From CALBPI01 sp039027435 (lineage in GTDB: Bacteria; Pseudomonadota; Gammaproteobacteria; Steroidobacterales; Woeseiaceae), in contig JBCCKF010000001.1 in assembly GCA_039027435.1 (NCBI GenBank), positions 372,001-436,000 of the forward strand: 64,000 nt of DNA, read 5' to 3'. The translations under genes were made by a program, and so were the position numbers. This document shows positions 16,416-25,078 of the stretch, in pieces (positions within the stretch are counted from its first letter, which is position 1; each line of letters begins with the position of its first letter). Under the pieces are notes generated by a model. That model did no database searches. It saw only the letters and a program-made list of their open reading frames with translations, and was not told where the DNA came from.

Positions 16416-18059
16416 TTACATCATTCCGCCCATGCCACCCATGCCGCCCATGTCCGGCATTGCCGGTGCAGCAGCATTGTCGCTAGGCGCTTCAGCGATC
16501 ATCGCTTCGGTGGTCAGCAACAGACCAGAAACCGATGCCGCGTTCTGCAGCGCGAAACGAGTCACTTTAGTCGGGTCCAGAATGCCGAACTCGATCATGT
16601 CGCCGTATTCGCCGGTTGCCGCGTTGTAGCCGTAGTTGCCGTCGCCGTCTGCAACCGCGTTCAGGACAACAGAGCTGTCGCCGCCCGCGTTCTTGACGAT
16701 CTGGCGCAGCGGCTCTTCAACCGCACGACGCAGGATGTTGATGCCAACGTTCTGATCGTCGTTGTCGCCGGTGAACTCACCAGCAGCCGTAACTGCACGG
16801 ATCAGAGCAACACCACCGCCGGGTACCACGCCTTCTTCAACGGCAGCACGGGTTGCGTGCAGCGCATCTTCAACGCGTGCTTTCTTCTCTTTCATTTCGA
16901 CTTCGGTAGCAGCACCGACCTTGATCACTGCAACACCGCCGGCGAGCTTCGCCACACGTTCCTGCAGTTTTTCACGGTCGTAGTCGCTGCCAGACTCTTC
17001 GATTTCGCGGTTGATCTGGTCAACGCGACCTTTGATGTCAGAAGCCTGGCCAGCGCCGTCGATGATGGTGCTGTTTTCTTTGCTGATCTGAACTTTCTTG
17101 GCCTGGCCAAGATCTTCCAGCGTCGCCTTCTCAAGAGACAGACCCACTTCTTCAGAGATCACCTGACCGCCGGTCAGAATCGCGATGTCCTGCAGCATGG
17201 CTTTACGACGGTCGCCGAAGCCCGGTGCTTTAACCGCTGCCACTTTCACGATGCCGCGAATGTTGTTCACGACCAGCGTCGCCAGTGCTTCGCCTTCCAC
17301 GTCTTCAGCGATGATGACCAGCGGACGGCCAGCTTTCGCTACACCTTCCAGCAACGGCAGCAGATCGCGGATATTCGAGATCTTCTTGTCGTGCAGGAGG
17401 ATGAACGGGTTTTCCAGGTCAGCGCTCTGGCTTGCCTGATCGTTGATGAAGTAAGGCGACAGGTAACCGCGATCGAACTGCATGCCTTCAACAACTTCCA
17501 GCTCGTTCTCGAGGCCGGAACCTTCTTCAACGGTGATCACGCCTTCTTTACCGACTTTCTGCATCGCTTCGGCAATGATTTCGCCGATTTCGCTGTCAGA
17601 GTTGGCGGAGATCGTACCAACCTGTGCGATGGCGCTATCTTCCTCGCAAGGCTTAGACAAGTTCTTAAGTTCCTGAACCAGTTTACCGGCAGCCTTGTCG
17701 ATGCCGCGCTTGAGGTCCATCGGGTTCATGCCCGCAGCGACTGACTTCAGGCCTTCACGCAGGATTGCCTGCGCCAGAACGGTCGCCGTCGTGGTGCCAT
17801 CACCAGCAACGTCAGAGGTCTGGGAAGCAACTTCCTTAACCATCTGCGCGCCCATGTTCTCAAACTTGTCTTCCAGCTCGACTTCTTTTGCAACGGAGAC
17901 ACCGTCTTTGGTGACCGTCGGCGCGCCGAAGCTCTTGTCGAGTACAACGTTGCGGCCTTTCGGACCCAGGGTGACTTTTACGGCATTTGCCAGCGTGTTA
18001 ACGCCCGCGAACATCTTGTGACGAGCGTCGTCACCAAAACGTACTTCTTTAGCAGCCAT
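16416..18059 (-). CDS. groL: chaperonin GroEL (Hsp60)
   Basis: A 547-residue chaperonin of normal length. It has the ATP-site sequence GDGTTTATVLA, the conserved EEGVVPGGGVALIRA near residue 400, and the flexible C-terminal tail GGMGGMGGMM. It forms the double heptameric ring that folds cytosolic proteins with GroES. It follows groES by 60 bases and belongs to the CIRCE-controlled operon. Nothing is unusual in the sequence, and the AAGGAAAT ribosome site precedes the ATG. Confidence 0.98.
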   Translation of the reverse strand: MAAKEVRFGDDARHKMFAGVNTLANAVKVTLGPKGRNVVLDKSFGAPTVTKDGVSVAKEVELEDKFENMGAQMVKEVASQTSDVAGDGTTTATVLAQAILREGLKSVAAGMNPMDLKRGIDKAAGKLVQELKNLSKPCEEDSAIAQVGTISANSDSEIGEIIAEAMQKVGKEGVITVEEGSGLENELEVVEGMQFDRGYLSPYFINDQASQSADLENPFILLHDKKISNIRDLLPLLEGVAKAGRPLVIIAEDVEGEALATLVVNNIRGIVKVAAVKAPGFGDRRKAMLQDIAILTGGQVISEEVGLSLEKATLEDLGQAKKVQISKENSTIIDGAGQASDIKGRVDQINREIEESGSDYDREKLQERVAKLAGGVAVIKVGAATEVEMKEKKARVEDALHATRAAVEEGVVPGGGVALIRAVTAAGEFTGDNDDQNVGINILRRAVEEPLRQIVKNAGGDSSVVLNAVADGDGNYGYNAATGEYGDMIEFGILDPTKVTRFALQNAASVSGLLLTTEAMIAEAPSDNAAAPAMPDMGGMGGMGGMM

Positions 18060-18119
18060 TCTCGGATTTCCTTCTTGAATTTGCTGTTATGAATAGATCT
18101 ATCTGCGGATCGTCGGGCC

Positions 18120-18410
18120 TTAGCCCTCGATGACCGCCATGATGTCGTCTTCTTTCATGACCAACAGCTCGTCGCCGTCGACCTTTACTTCGGTACCGCT
18201 GTACTTGCCGAACAGCACTTTGTCGCCGGCTTTGACGTCCAATGCGCGGACTTCGCCGCTGTCCAGGATTTTGCCGTTACCGACAGCGATGACTTCGCCT
18301 TTGATCGGTTTTTCGGTAGCTGCGTCTGGAATCACGATGCCGCCAGGTGACGTGCGCTCTTCTTCCATGCGCTTGATGATGACACGATCATGAAGCGGAC
18401 GAATATTCAT
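18120..18410 (-). CDS. groS: co-chaperonin GroES (Hsp10)
   Basis: A 96-residue GroES with the usual MNIRPLHDRVIIKR start, the mobile loop EEERTSPGGIVIPD and the C-terminal LVMKEDDIMAVIEG. It caps the GroEL ring. It is first in the groES-groEL operon; a sigma-70-like promoter and a CIRCE operator lie 67-120 bases upstream. Confidence 0.98.
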   Translation of the reverse strand: MNIRPLHDRVIIKRMEEERTSPGGIVIPDAATEKPIKGEVIAVGNGKILDSGEVRALDVKAGDKVLFGKYSGTEVKVDGDELLVMKEDDIMAVIEG

Positions 18411-18476
18411 CGATGGATCTCCTCTTCCAAATGTTTGATTTTTCGAACAAAAAACATCGAGCCGATGCTCGAATTG

Positions 18477-18503
18477 TTAGCACTCGCCCGAAAGGAGTGC
18501 TAA
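18477..18503 (-). promoter_or_regulatory. CIRCE element (HrcA operator) of groES-groEL
   Basis: A perfect consensus TTAGCACTC-N9-GAGTGCTAA. It lies directly downstream of the -10 hexamer for groES and shares one base with it, as expected for HrcA repression of heat-shock genes. HrcA itself is not in the window. Confidence 0.95.
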
Positions 18504-18530
18504 TGATAGGGCCAATATGTGACATTTCAA
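18503..18530 (-). promoter_or_regulatory. sigma-70-type promoter of groES-groEL
   Basis: Read on the minus strand: -35 TTGAAA (18530-18525), 16-base spacer, -10 TATCAT (18508-18503), abutting the CIRCE element. No separate sigma-32 promoter is obvious, so regulation may rest on HrcA alone. Confidence 0.65.
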
Positions 18531-18545
18531 GGGGTCAGACCCCTT
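18529..18545. repeat. short palindrome AAGGGGT-CAG-ACCCCTT, REP-like
   Basis: A perfect 7-bp stem with a three-base loop, next to and slightly overlapping the groES -35 region. Palindromes built on GGGGTC/GACCCC are scattered between genes in several gammaproteobacteria. Whether this is one of a family needs a genome-wide count. Confidence 0.45.
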
Positions 18546-18670
18546 TCTGGTGCGTCGCTCGACAGCGACAATCCGGCCTCGCAAAAACGAGACATCGACA
18601 ACAGCCTCAAATACTGACGAAAGGTAGAGTTGCTGCGATAATTTGACGTTCAATCGGGTCAACTACGCGC

Positions 18671-20935
18671 ATGAACACACGCATATCCAAATTGATCGCC
18701 GTTCTCGGCGCTTTTCTGCTGTCGGCTGGCGGTGCCGGCGTGGCAATCGCGCAAGATGAGCTGATCCCAGCGAACGAAGCTTTCCCCTACACCGTTGTAG
18801 TCGAAGGCGATGAGCTCGTGGTCGACTGGAACGTCACGCCCGGGTACTACCTATATAAAGACAAGATCAGCTTCGCTATCGAGGGCAGCGATGCAGAGCT
18901 GTCCGAGCCGCTATGGCCGAGGGCTACGCCGCACTCTGACGAGTTTTTCGGCGAGCAGCCGATCTATGATCAGGACTTCGTGGTCGTTATCCCCTATTCA
19001 GGCGAAGGCGACGCAGAGCTCGTCATCAAATCGCAAGGCTGCTCAGAAGCGCTCGGCATCTGCTTCCCGCCGCAGACATGGCGCACTGCCGTATCGCTAG
19101 TTGCTGCGGCAACGCCCGCCGCTTCCACATTGTCATCACCCTTCGGGGCGGAGCCACTCGGTCAGGATTTCCTGGCGCCAGAGGAGGCATTCCAGCCGAT
19201 GATCGTTGGACTGGGTGGCAACGAGGTTGAGGTTGGATTCCAGATCGAGCCGGACTATTACCTCTACCGCCATTCGATCAAGGCGGAACTCGGCAACGAA
19301 CGGGCCACCGCGGTCGCGCTGGACCTGCCAGCAGGCAAACCGAAGTTTGACGAATATTTCGGTGATACCGAGATCTACCTCAATTCGGTCATCGCTACGT
19401 TGGCCATCGATCGACCGGATACGACGGCGGGCCGCGAAACACTCACACTGACCTATCAGGGATGTGCTGAAGGCGGCATCTGCTATCCGGAGCAGATCCA
19501 GTCTTTCGAAATCACGCTTCCTGCCGGTGACGCATCGGCAGGTGTCGCGGCTGATGCCGATACGACGGGCTCTGCCGATGCGGGCGCGCCAGTTTCAGAG
19601 CAGGCGAAACTCGCCGCGCTGATCACAACCAGCAACATCTTCGCCGTACTCGGCACGTTTTTTGGCTTGGGTTTGCTGTTGGCGTTCACCCCGTGCGTTT
19701 TGCCGATGGTACCGATTCTCTCCGGGATCATTGCAGGCGACGGCGACAACGTGACGCCAGCGCGCGGCTTCTTCCTCGCGCTTTTGTACGTATTGGGCAT
19801 GGCATTGACCTATACGATTGCAGGTGCAGTGTTCGCCAAGGCCGGACAGCAGGCGCAGACCGTATTCCAGCAACCCTGGATTCTTGCAACGTTTGCGGGT
19901 CTGTTCGTGGTTCTCTCATTGAGCATGTTCGGCCTCTTCGAGCTGCAAATGCCCTCCTCGATCCAAACGCGTATTGCGAACATCAGTGGCGGTCAGAAGA
20001 GCGGCACTGCGGTAGGCGCTTTTGTGATGGGTGCTCTGTCGTCGCTGGTCGTGACCGCCTGTGTCGCGCCTCCGCTGGTCGCAGCACTCGCTGTGATCGG
20101 CCAAACGGGCGACGTCGTGCGCGGAGGCCTCGCGCTGTTCGCACTCTCGATGGGTATGGGCACGCCACTGTTGCTTGTCGGTGCGTCGGCCGGGCGTTTG
20201 TTGCCCAAAACGGGCGCATGGATGGAACGCGTCAAGCAGGCCTTCGGCTTTATCATGCTGGGCCTTGCCATCTGGATGCTGGCGCGACTGTTGCCGCCAG
20301 GCGTTGTGCTGTTGATGTGGGCGGTTCTGATCTTCATGGCGGGCGTGTTCCTCGGTGGTTTGACGCCGTTGCCTGAATCGCCGCGCGGCGCCCAGCAGAT
20401 GGGCAAAGGCTTCGGCATGCTGGCAATGCTCTACGGCGCCGTGCTGTTCGTCGGCGCACTGACCGGAGGCGAAGATCCGCTGCAACCAATGAAAGGTAGC
20501 GTGCTCGCCTCGAGAGGCGGTGCTTTGCAAGCGGAAGCACCCAAACTGCAATTCGCGAAGATCAAGACCGTCAGCGATCTCGAGAACGCCGTCGCCAGCG
20601 CTGCCCTGGAAGGCAAAGCGGTCATGCTCGATTTCTATGCCGACTGGTGCGTGTCGTGCAAGGAGATGGAGAAATACACCTTCACCGACCAGACGGTGAT
20701 CGCCGCATTGGAAGACACCGTACTCCTGAAGGCCGACGTCACAGCGAACGATCAGGACGACAAAGACCTGATGGCCGTGTTCGGTATTTTTGGCCCGCCG
20801 TCGATCATCTTCTACGGTCCGGACGGTGTATTGCGACCTGGATATCAGGTGGTTGGATATATGGCCGCCGAGAAATTCAGTGCACATGTCGATCGCGCCA
20901 CCTCGCCAAACCGCACTCAGACGGCAGCTAACTGA
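18671..20935 (+). CDS. dsbD: protein-disulfide reductase DsbD with duplicated periplasmic domain
   Basis: A 754-residue protein, longer than the roughly 565 of E. coli DsbD. After the signal peptide there are two successive DsbD-alpha-like domains: residues about 29-142 (Cys124/Cys131, SQGCSEALGICFPP) and about 166-285 (Cys265/Cys271, YQGCAEGGICYPE). Then come eight membrane helices with the paired cysteines in FTPCVLP and TACVAPP, and a C-terminal thioredoxin domain with DWCVSCKEME. It moves electrons from cytoplasmic thioredoxin to periplasmic thiol proteins. The TlpA-like gene 12 bases downstream is a likely acceptor, and cytochrome maturation a likely client. Confidence 0.95.
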   Translation: MNTRISKLIAVLGAFLLSAGGAGVAIAQDELIPANEAFPYTVVVEGDELVVDWNVTPGYYLYKDKISFAIEGSDAELSEPLWPRATPHSDEFFGEQPIYDQDFVVVIPYSGEGDAELVIKSQGCSEALGICFPPQTWRTAVSLVAAATPAASTLSSPFGAEPLGQDFLAPEEAFQPMIVGLGGNEVEVGFQIEPDYYLYRHSIKAELGNERATAVALDLPAGKPKFDEYFGDTEIYLNSVIATLAIDRPDTTAGRETLTLTYQGCAEGGICYPEQIQSFEITLPAGDASAGVAADADTTGSADAGAPVSEQAKLAALITTSNIFAVLGTFFGLGLLLAFTPCVLPMVPILSGIIAGDGDNVTPARGFFLALLYVLGMALTYTIAGAVFAKAGQQAQTVFQQPWILATFAGLFVVLSLSMFGLFELQMPSSIQTRIANISGGQKSGTAVGAFVMGALSSLVVTACVAPPLVAALAVIGQTGDVVRGGLALFALSMGMGTPLLLVGASAGRLLPKTGAWMERVKQAFGFIMLGLAIWMLARLLPPGVVLLMWAVLIFMAGVFLGGLTPLPESPRGAQQMGKGFGMLAMLYGAVLFVGALTGGEDPLQPMKGSVLASRGGALQAEAPKLQFAKIKTVSDLENAVASAALEGKAVMLDFYADWCVSCKEMEKYTFTDQTVIAALEDTVLLKADVTANDQDDKDLMAVFGIFGPPSIIFYGPDGVLRPGYQVVGYMAAEKFSAHVDRATSPNRTQTAAN

Positions 20936-20947
20936 TATCCTGCCCGG

Positions 20948-21580
20948 ATGAAACACGCACCGATCTATCTCGCGGTAATCGCAATCAGTTCTCTTGGCGG
21001 CTATTTGGCCGGGACGAGCCTGCGTGCGAATAGCGAAACGCCCGAAATCGCCCAAGCGGGCGCAGTATCTAGCGCAGCGGCTGCCGCCGCTGCCGCAGCG
21101 ACGGACGCCGATCCCTCTGCACCGGACATCAAGATGCCCGCGCTTGGCGGTGGCAATAGCGGCATCGATGATTGGGACGGACAGATTCGTCTGATCAACT
21201 TCTGGGCGACGTGGTGCGCACCGTGTCGACGTGAGATCCCGTTGCTAAAAGCGCTGCAGACCGATCAAGCGGTACCGGGCTTACAGGTGATTGGTGTCGC
21301 GCTGGACGAGATGGATGCGGTCGCCGAATACAACGCGGAAATCGAATTCAACTATCCGGTGTTGGTTGGCGACGTCGGTGCATTGGAAATCGCCAATCAA
21401 TATCGACTCGAGTTAATGGCGCTGCCGTTTACCCTCGTCATCGCTCGCGATGGCACATTGCTGAACGCTCACGTCGGTGAGATCGATGAAGACGAGGCAG
21501 CGCACATAGTGGGCGTGCTTCAGAAGCTGGATCAGCAGCAAATCACTTCTGCTGAAGCCAAGGAGCAGTTGGTACTCTAA
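20948..21580 (+). CDS. TlpA/ResA-like membrane-anchored thioredoxin
   Basis: A 210-residue protein. An N-terminal membrane anchor (IYLAVIAISSLGGYLAG) and an alanine-rich linker precede a thioredoxin fold with NFWATWCAPCRREIP (CAPC active site) and the cis-Pro in MALPFTLV. It probably reduces periplasmic disulfides with electrons from the adjacent DsbD. In related genomes a gene of this type sits between dsbD and aroQ; here aroQ is 30 kb away. Confidence 0.85.
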   Translation: MKHAPIYLAVIAISSLGGYLAGTSLRANSETPEIAQAGAVSSAAAAAAAAATDADPSAPDIKMPALGGGNSGIDDWDGQIRLINFWATWCAPCRREIPLLKALQTDQAVPGLQVIGVALDEMDAVAEYNAEIEFNYPVLVGDVGALEIANQYRLELMALPFTLVIARDGTLLNAHVGEIDEDEAAHIVGVLQKLDQQQITSAEAKEQLVL

Positions 21581-21622
21581 GCGAAACAATATTCGCGTCG
21601 TGCATGGATTGAGGAGCGCAAG

Positions 21623-22828
21623 GTGATCCACTCTTTCTTCAACAGCTTCTTCAAGCTGGAGGCCGCCAGCGGCATCATTCTGTTCTCTGCAGCGGTGCTC
21701 GCCATGATCATCGCCAACTCACCATTGGCGAATTACTATGATGCTCTGATCGCACTCGAATTTGAGATTCGTGTTGGTACCTTCAGCATCGGCAAGCCAT
21801 TGCTGCTGTGGATCAATGACGGCTTGATGGCAATCTTTTTCTTTCTGATTGGTCTTGAGCTTAAGCGCGAACTGATCGAGGGACAGTTGCGAGATCCCCG
21901 CCAAGTCATCCTGCCTGGTGCCGCTGCAGTCGGTGGCATGGCGATTCCTGCGCTGATCTACGCGTGGGTCAATTTGGGAGATCCTATCGCGCTGCAAGGT
22001 TGGGCAATTCCCGCAGCGACCGATATCGCGTTTGCGTTGGCGATCATCGCACTACTCGGCCGCGGTGTACCGCCGACGCTAAAGGTGTTCATGGTCACCA
22101 TCGCGATCTTTGATGACGTCGCCGCCATCGCGATCATCGCGATCTTCTACAGCGGCAATATTTCCCTGACTGCGCTGGCCATCGGCGGCGCTTGCTTACC
22201 GATATTGTTTGCAATGAATCGATTCGGCGTCTTGCAAAAGACGCCCTACCTGCTGGTTGGGCTGGTGATGTGGGTCGCCGTACTGAAGTCCGGCGTACAC
22301 GCCACACTGGCCGGCGTGTTGCTCGCGTTCTTTATCCCCATCAAAGGCGGCGAAGACGGTCACTCACCATTGCATGTGATGGAGCATGCGCTGCACAAGA
22401 GCGTGAACTACTGGGTATTGCCGATTTTCGCGTTCGCGAATGCCGGACTGTCGCTCAGAGGCGTATCTCTCGATTACGTACTGCATAGTGTTCCCCTTGG
22501 CATCATGCTCGGTCTGTTCTTTGGCAAACAGATCGGCGTCATGGTCTCTTGCGGACTGGTCGTTCTTCTCGGGCTTGCGAAACTGCCGAAGGGGCTCAGC
22601 TGGATGCACATTTATGGCACCGGGCTACTTTGCGGCGTCGGCTTCACAATGAGCCTGTTTATCGGCTCGCTGGCCTTTGAGGAGACCGGCGTGAACCTAT
22701 TATTTGACGAACGGCTAGGCATCATCCTTGGGTCACTGGCCTCAGGAATTGGTGCCTATCTCGTGTTGAAACGAGCGAAGTCTCCGACACCCGCGGCAGG
22801 TGCTTCGGAGCCCGTTGCCGCGAGCTAA
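21623..22828 (+). CDS. nhaA: Na+/H+ antiporter NhaA
   Basis: A 401-residue antiporter with about 12 membrane helices. The key aspartates are present in IFDDVAAIAIIAIFY, matching Asp163/Asp164 of E. coli NhaA, and the TDIAFALAII segment of helix IV is intact. It exports Na+ in exchange for H+, useful in seawater. The start is GTG 21623 behind GAGGAGCGCAAG. It is convergent with the lipase gene, with one base between the stop codons and no terminator. Confidence 0.95.
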   Translation: MIHSFFNSFFKLEAASGIILFSAAVLAMIIANSPLANYYDALIALEFEIRVGTFSIGKPLLLWINDGLMAIFFFLIGLELKRELIEGQLRDPRQVILPGAAAVGGMAIPALIYAWVNLGDPIALQGWAIPAATDIAFALAIIALLGRGVPPTLKVFMVTIAIFDDVAAIAIIAIFYSGNISLTALAIGGACLPILFAMNRFGVLQKTPYLLVGLVMWVAVLKSGVHATLAGVLLAFFIPIKGGEDGHSPLHVMEHALHKSVNYWVLPIFAFANAGLSLRGVSLDYVLHSVPLGIMLGLFFGKQIGVMVSCGLVVLLGLAKLPKGLSWMHIYGTGLLCGVGFTMSLFIGSLAFEETGVNLLFDERLGIILGSLASGIGAYLVLKRAKSPTPAAGASEPVAAS

Positions 22829-22829
22829 C

Positions 22830-23654
22830 TCAGACTCGCGCCTGGAGCCAGCTGACCAGGTCGTCGAGGACTTGGTCTTGTTCCGGCTCGTTGAAGATCT
22901 CGTGATAAAGACCCGGGTACTGCTTCAGGGTCTTGTCGTCACTGGACGAGCGCTTGTGCAACAACTCTGATCCGGACGGAGCTGTTAGCGTGTCGGCCAT
23001 CCCGTGCATCAACAACATTGGCAGACGCAGGTCGGCGGCACGTTTCTGGATCGCTTCCATCGCGTCGAGTAACTCCGCTGCCAGCTTCGCCGTGATCTTT
23101 CCGTTATAGACCAATGGGTCCTCGAGGTATGCGGTCACCACCTTACTGTCGCGGCTGATACCGTTGGCATCCAATGCCAACACGCCCACCTTCGGCGCAA
23201 TCTTCGAGAAGACCCGCCCGAGAAACACCTGCAAGAACGGTGGGGGTGGATCGGCGATAATCGCAGGTCCCGACAACATCAGCGTTTTCAGTCGCTCAGG
23301 CATCTGGACTGCGCAGGTCGCAGCGATCAGACCCCCCATGCTATGCCCGAGCAGATGCACTCGATTCGCGCCATGCGTGGCAAGCAGCATATCGAGCAAT
23401 TCGCTGATGCCATCGGTGAAGTCAGAAAACGAATCGACAAGATTACGTACCCCGGGCGACCGTCCGTGTCCGATATGGTCGAGACCGTGAACCGCAAAGC
23501 CCGCGGCATTCAGACGCGCCGCAACATGGGGGTAGCGACCGATATGCTCGGCGAGACCGTGCACGATGACGACATGCTCATCGGTCGATGAATCGGGCAT
23601 CCAGCTCGCGTGATACAAACCGGAGGAAAGATTGCCTTCTGTGAATGCGCTCAT
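22830..23654 (-). CDS. alpha/beta hydrolase, monoacylglycerol lipase-like
   Basis: A 274-residue cytosolic hydrolase. Motifs include VHGLAEHIGRY, the nucleophile elbow LLGHSMGGLIAA (Ser near 116), LMHGMADTLTAP with the acid, and a C-terminal His in LYHEIFNEPE. This is the lysophospholipase/monoglyceride lipase group. Its start overlaps the stop of the HAD-acyltransferase gene by four bases (ATGA), suggesting linked roles in glycerolipid turnover. Confidence 0.85.
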   Translation of the reverse strand: MSAFTEGNLSSGLYHASWMPDSSTDEHVVIVHGLAEHIGRYPHVAARLNAAGFAVHGLDHIGHGRSPGVRNLVDSFSDFTDGISELLDMLLATHGANRVHLLGHSMGGLIAATCAVQMPERLKTLMLSGPAIIADPPPPFLQVFLGRVFSKIAPKVGVLALDANGISRDSKVVTAYLEDPLVYNGKITAKLAAELLDAMEAIQKRAADLRLPMLLMHGMADTLTAPSGSELLHKRSSSDDKTLKQYPGLYHEIFNEPEQDQVLDDLVSWLQARV

Positions 23655-25078
23655 AGTTGACCCAAAGACTCGAGAAACAGATTTCGTACATGGGCGACAT
23701 GCTCATCGATGGTCTCTGACTGCCAGTCGTCGGTTTCGACAGGCTCGAGTACATCGACAGCGACCGTCGCCGGATGGAACATGAAGTCGCCCTTGGGCGA
23801 TACGTCTATGGCGTTTCGAATCACCACGGGCACGATCGGCACACCAGCCTGCATGGCGAGGTGGAAGGCGCCCTTCTTGAACTTACCAAGACGCGTGGAC
23901 ACCGTACGCGTGCCCTCTGGCGCCATCACGACAGACTTGCGCTCAACCTTGATCGTGTTCACCAGCTGCTTCATCGACTCGATCGCTTTCGTCGCATCGC
24001 TACGGTCGATCATCACCGTGCCCGCCATCTGCATGATTTGCCCAAGGACCGGCACCTTGGCGATCTCCTTTTTGCCGACACCCGCAACATCGCGACGCAA
24101 CAGCCGCGCCATGATCACAACATCGGCCTGACTCTGATGGTTGAAGACAAAGACCGCGGGTCGTTGGATCCAGAGATTGTGCTCGCCCGTAACTTCAAGG
24201 TTCAAACCGATCAGCGCGCTCGCGACATCCGCGAACAACGACATCGTGAAATTCTGCGCTGCATTCCTCGAACCCGTGAGCGCCCAAATGGGTAGACCGG
24301 CAAGAAACGACGGCACCATGCTTCCCGTCGCGGCGACGGTGCGCAGCAAGTCGGTCGGACGCGGTCGACCACGACTCGCGAAGCGACGAACCGGCCATCC
24401 ACGATTCTCCGCCTCTTCGACCAGCTGCGGATTCGGGTTGAGCGGACGGGGCTGACCCACGCGCTCGAGCAGCGGCAAATCGTCGGAGCTGTCCGAGTAG
24501 AAATAACTCTTGTCGAGATCGATTCCGGTTTGCTCGGCGAGCCGCTCGGCGGCGGTGACTTTCCCGGGTCCGAAACAGGTGGGACGAATGATCTCTCCCG
24601 TCAGCCGGCCATCGACGACTTCAAGCTCACTGCAAAGCACATGCTCGACACCTAACTCTGCAGCCGCGGCCTCGACTTGGTATCGCGTCGCGGAGGAGAC
24701 GATCGCAACCGTATGCCCTTTTGCTTGATGAGCCTCGATAAGCCCGCGCGCCTCGGGGTAGATAACCTTGGCAATATGACGTTCGAACGTGTCCCGACCG
24801 AGGTCCTCGAGTCGTGACTCGCTCATACCACCGAGCAGTCGGGCACTCGCCACCAACAAGCCGGAGAAACCCAGATTGCCTGCTCCATAGCCGACACCGG
24901 CTGCTGCCAGTTTAAGCGCCTGCTCGCGCGTCAGTTCTCGTTGGCGCAATTGCTCTCGCAAAAAAGAAAAAACGGAAAAACCGGCAATGAGCGTGCCGTC
25001 GAAATCGAACAGCGCACCGATTTCCGGCCCCGACGGACCCTCATCGATTTCGCGAGTGATCTCGCCATACAACCTCAT
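23651..25078 (-). CDS. HAD-IB phosphatase fused to PlsC-type acyltransferase
   Basis: A 475-residue two-domain enzyme. Residues about 20-225 form a SerB-like HAD-IB phosphatase (LFDFDGTLIAG, SSATRYQVEAAA, YFYSDSSDDLPLL). Residues about 270-470 form a lysophosphatidate acyltransferase-like domain with NHQSQADVVIM (HX4D), GTVMIDR and APEGTRTVSTRLGKFKKGAF. The combination could acylate lysophosphatidate and then dephosphorylate the product, or act on another lysolipid. It overlaps the preceding PLP-enzyme gene and the following lipase gene by four bases each, so all three are translated from one message. Confidence 0.88.
   Translation of the reverse strand: MRLYGEITREIDEGPSGPEIGALFDFDGTLIAGFSVFSFLREQLRQRELTREQALKLAAAGVGYGAGNLGFSGLLVASARLLGGMSESRLEDLGRDTFERHIAKVIYPEARGLIEAHQAKGHTVAIVSSATRYQVEAAAAELGVEHVLCSELEVVDGRLTGEIIRPTCFGPGKVTAAERLAEQTGIDLDKSYFYSDSSDDLPLLERVGQPRPLNPNPQLVEEAENRGWPVRRFASRGRPRPTDLLRTVAATGSMVPSFLAGLPIWALTGSRNAAQNFTMSLFADVASALIGLNLEVTGEHNLWIQRPAVFVFNHQSQADVVIMARLLRRDVAGVGKKEIAKVPVLGQIMQMAGTVMIDRSDATKAIESMKQLVNTIKVERKSVVMAPEGTRTVSTRLGKFKKGAFHLAMQAGVPIVPVVIRNAIDVSPKGDFMFHPATVAVDVLEPVETDDWQSETIDEHVAHVRNLFLESLGQL

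Noticed and set aside
16278..17744. 488-codon open frame on the plus strand
   Set aside because: It is antisense to the whole of groEL; the composition reflects GC-rich third positions of that gene, and no family is recognisable.
19916..21055. 379-codon open frame on the minus strand
   Set aside because: Shadow of dsbD and the tlpA-like gene; His/Gln/Arg-rich composition typical of antisense frames.
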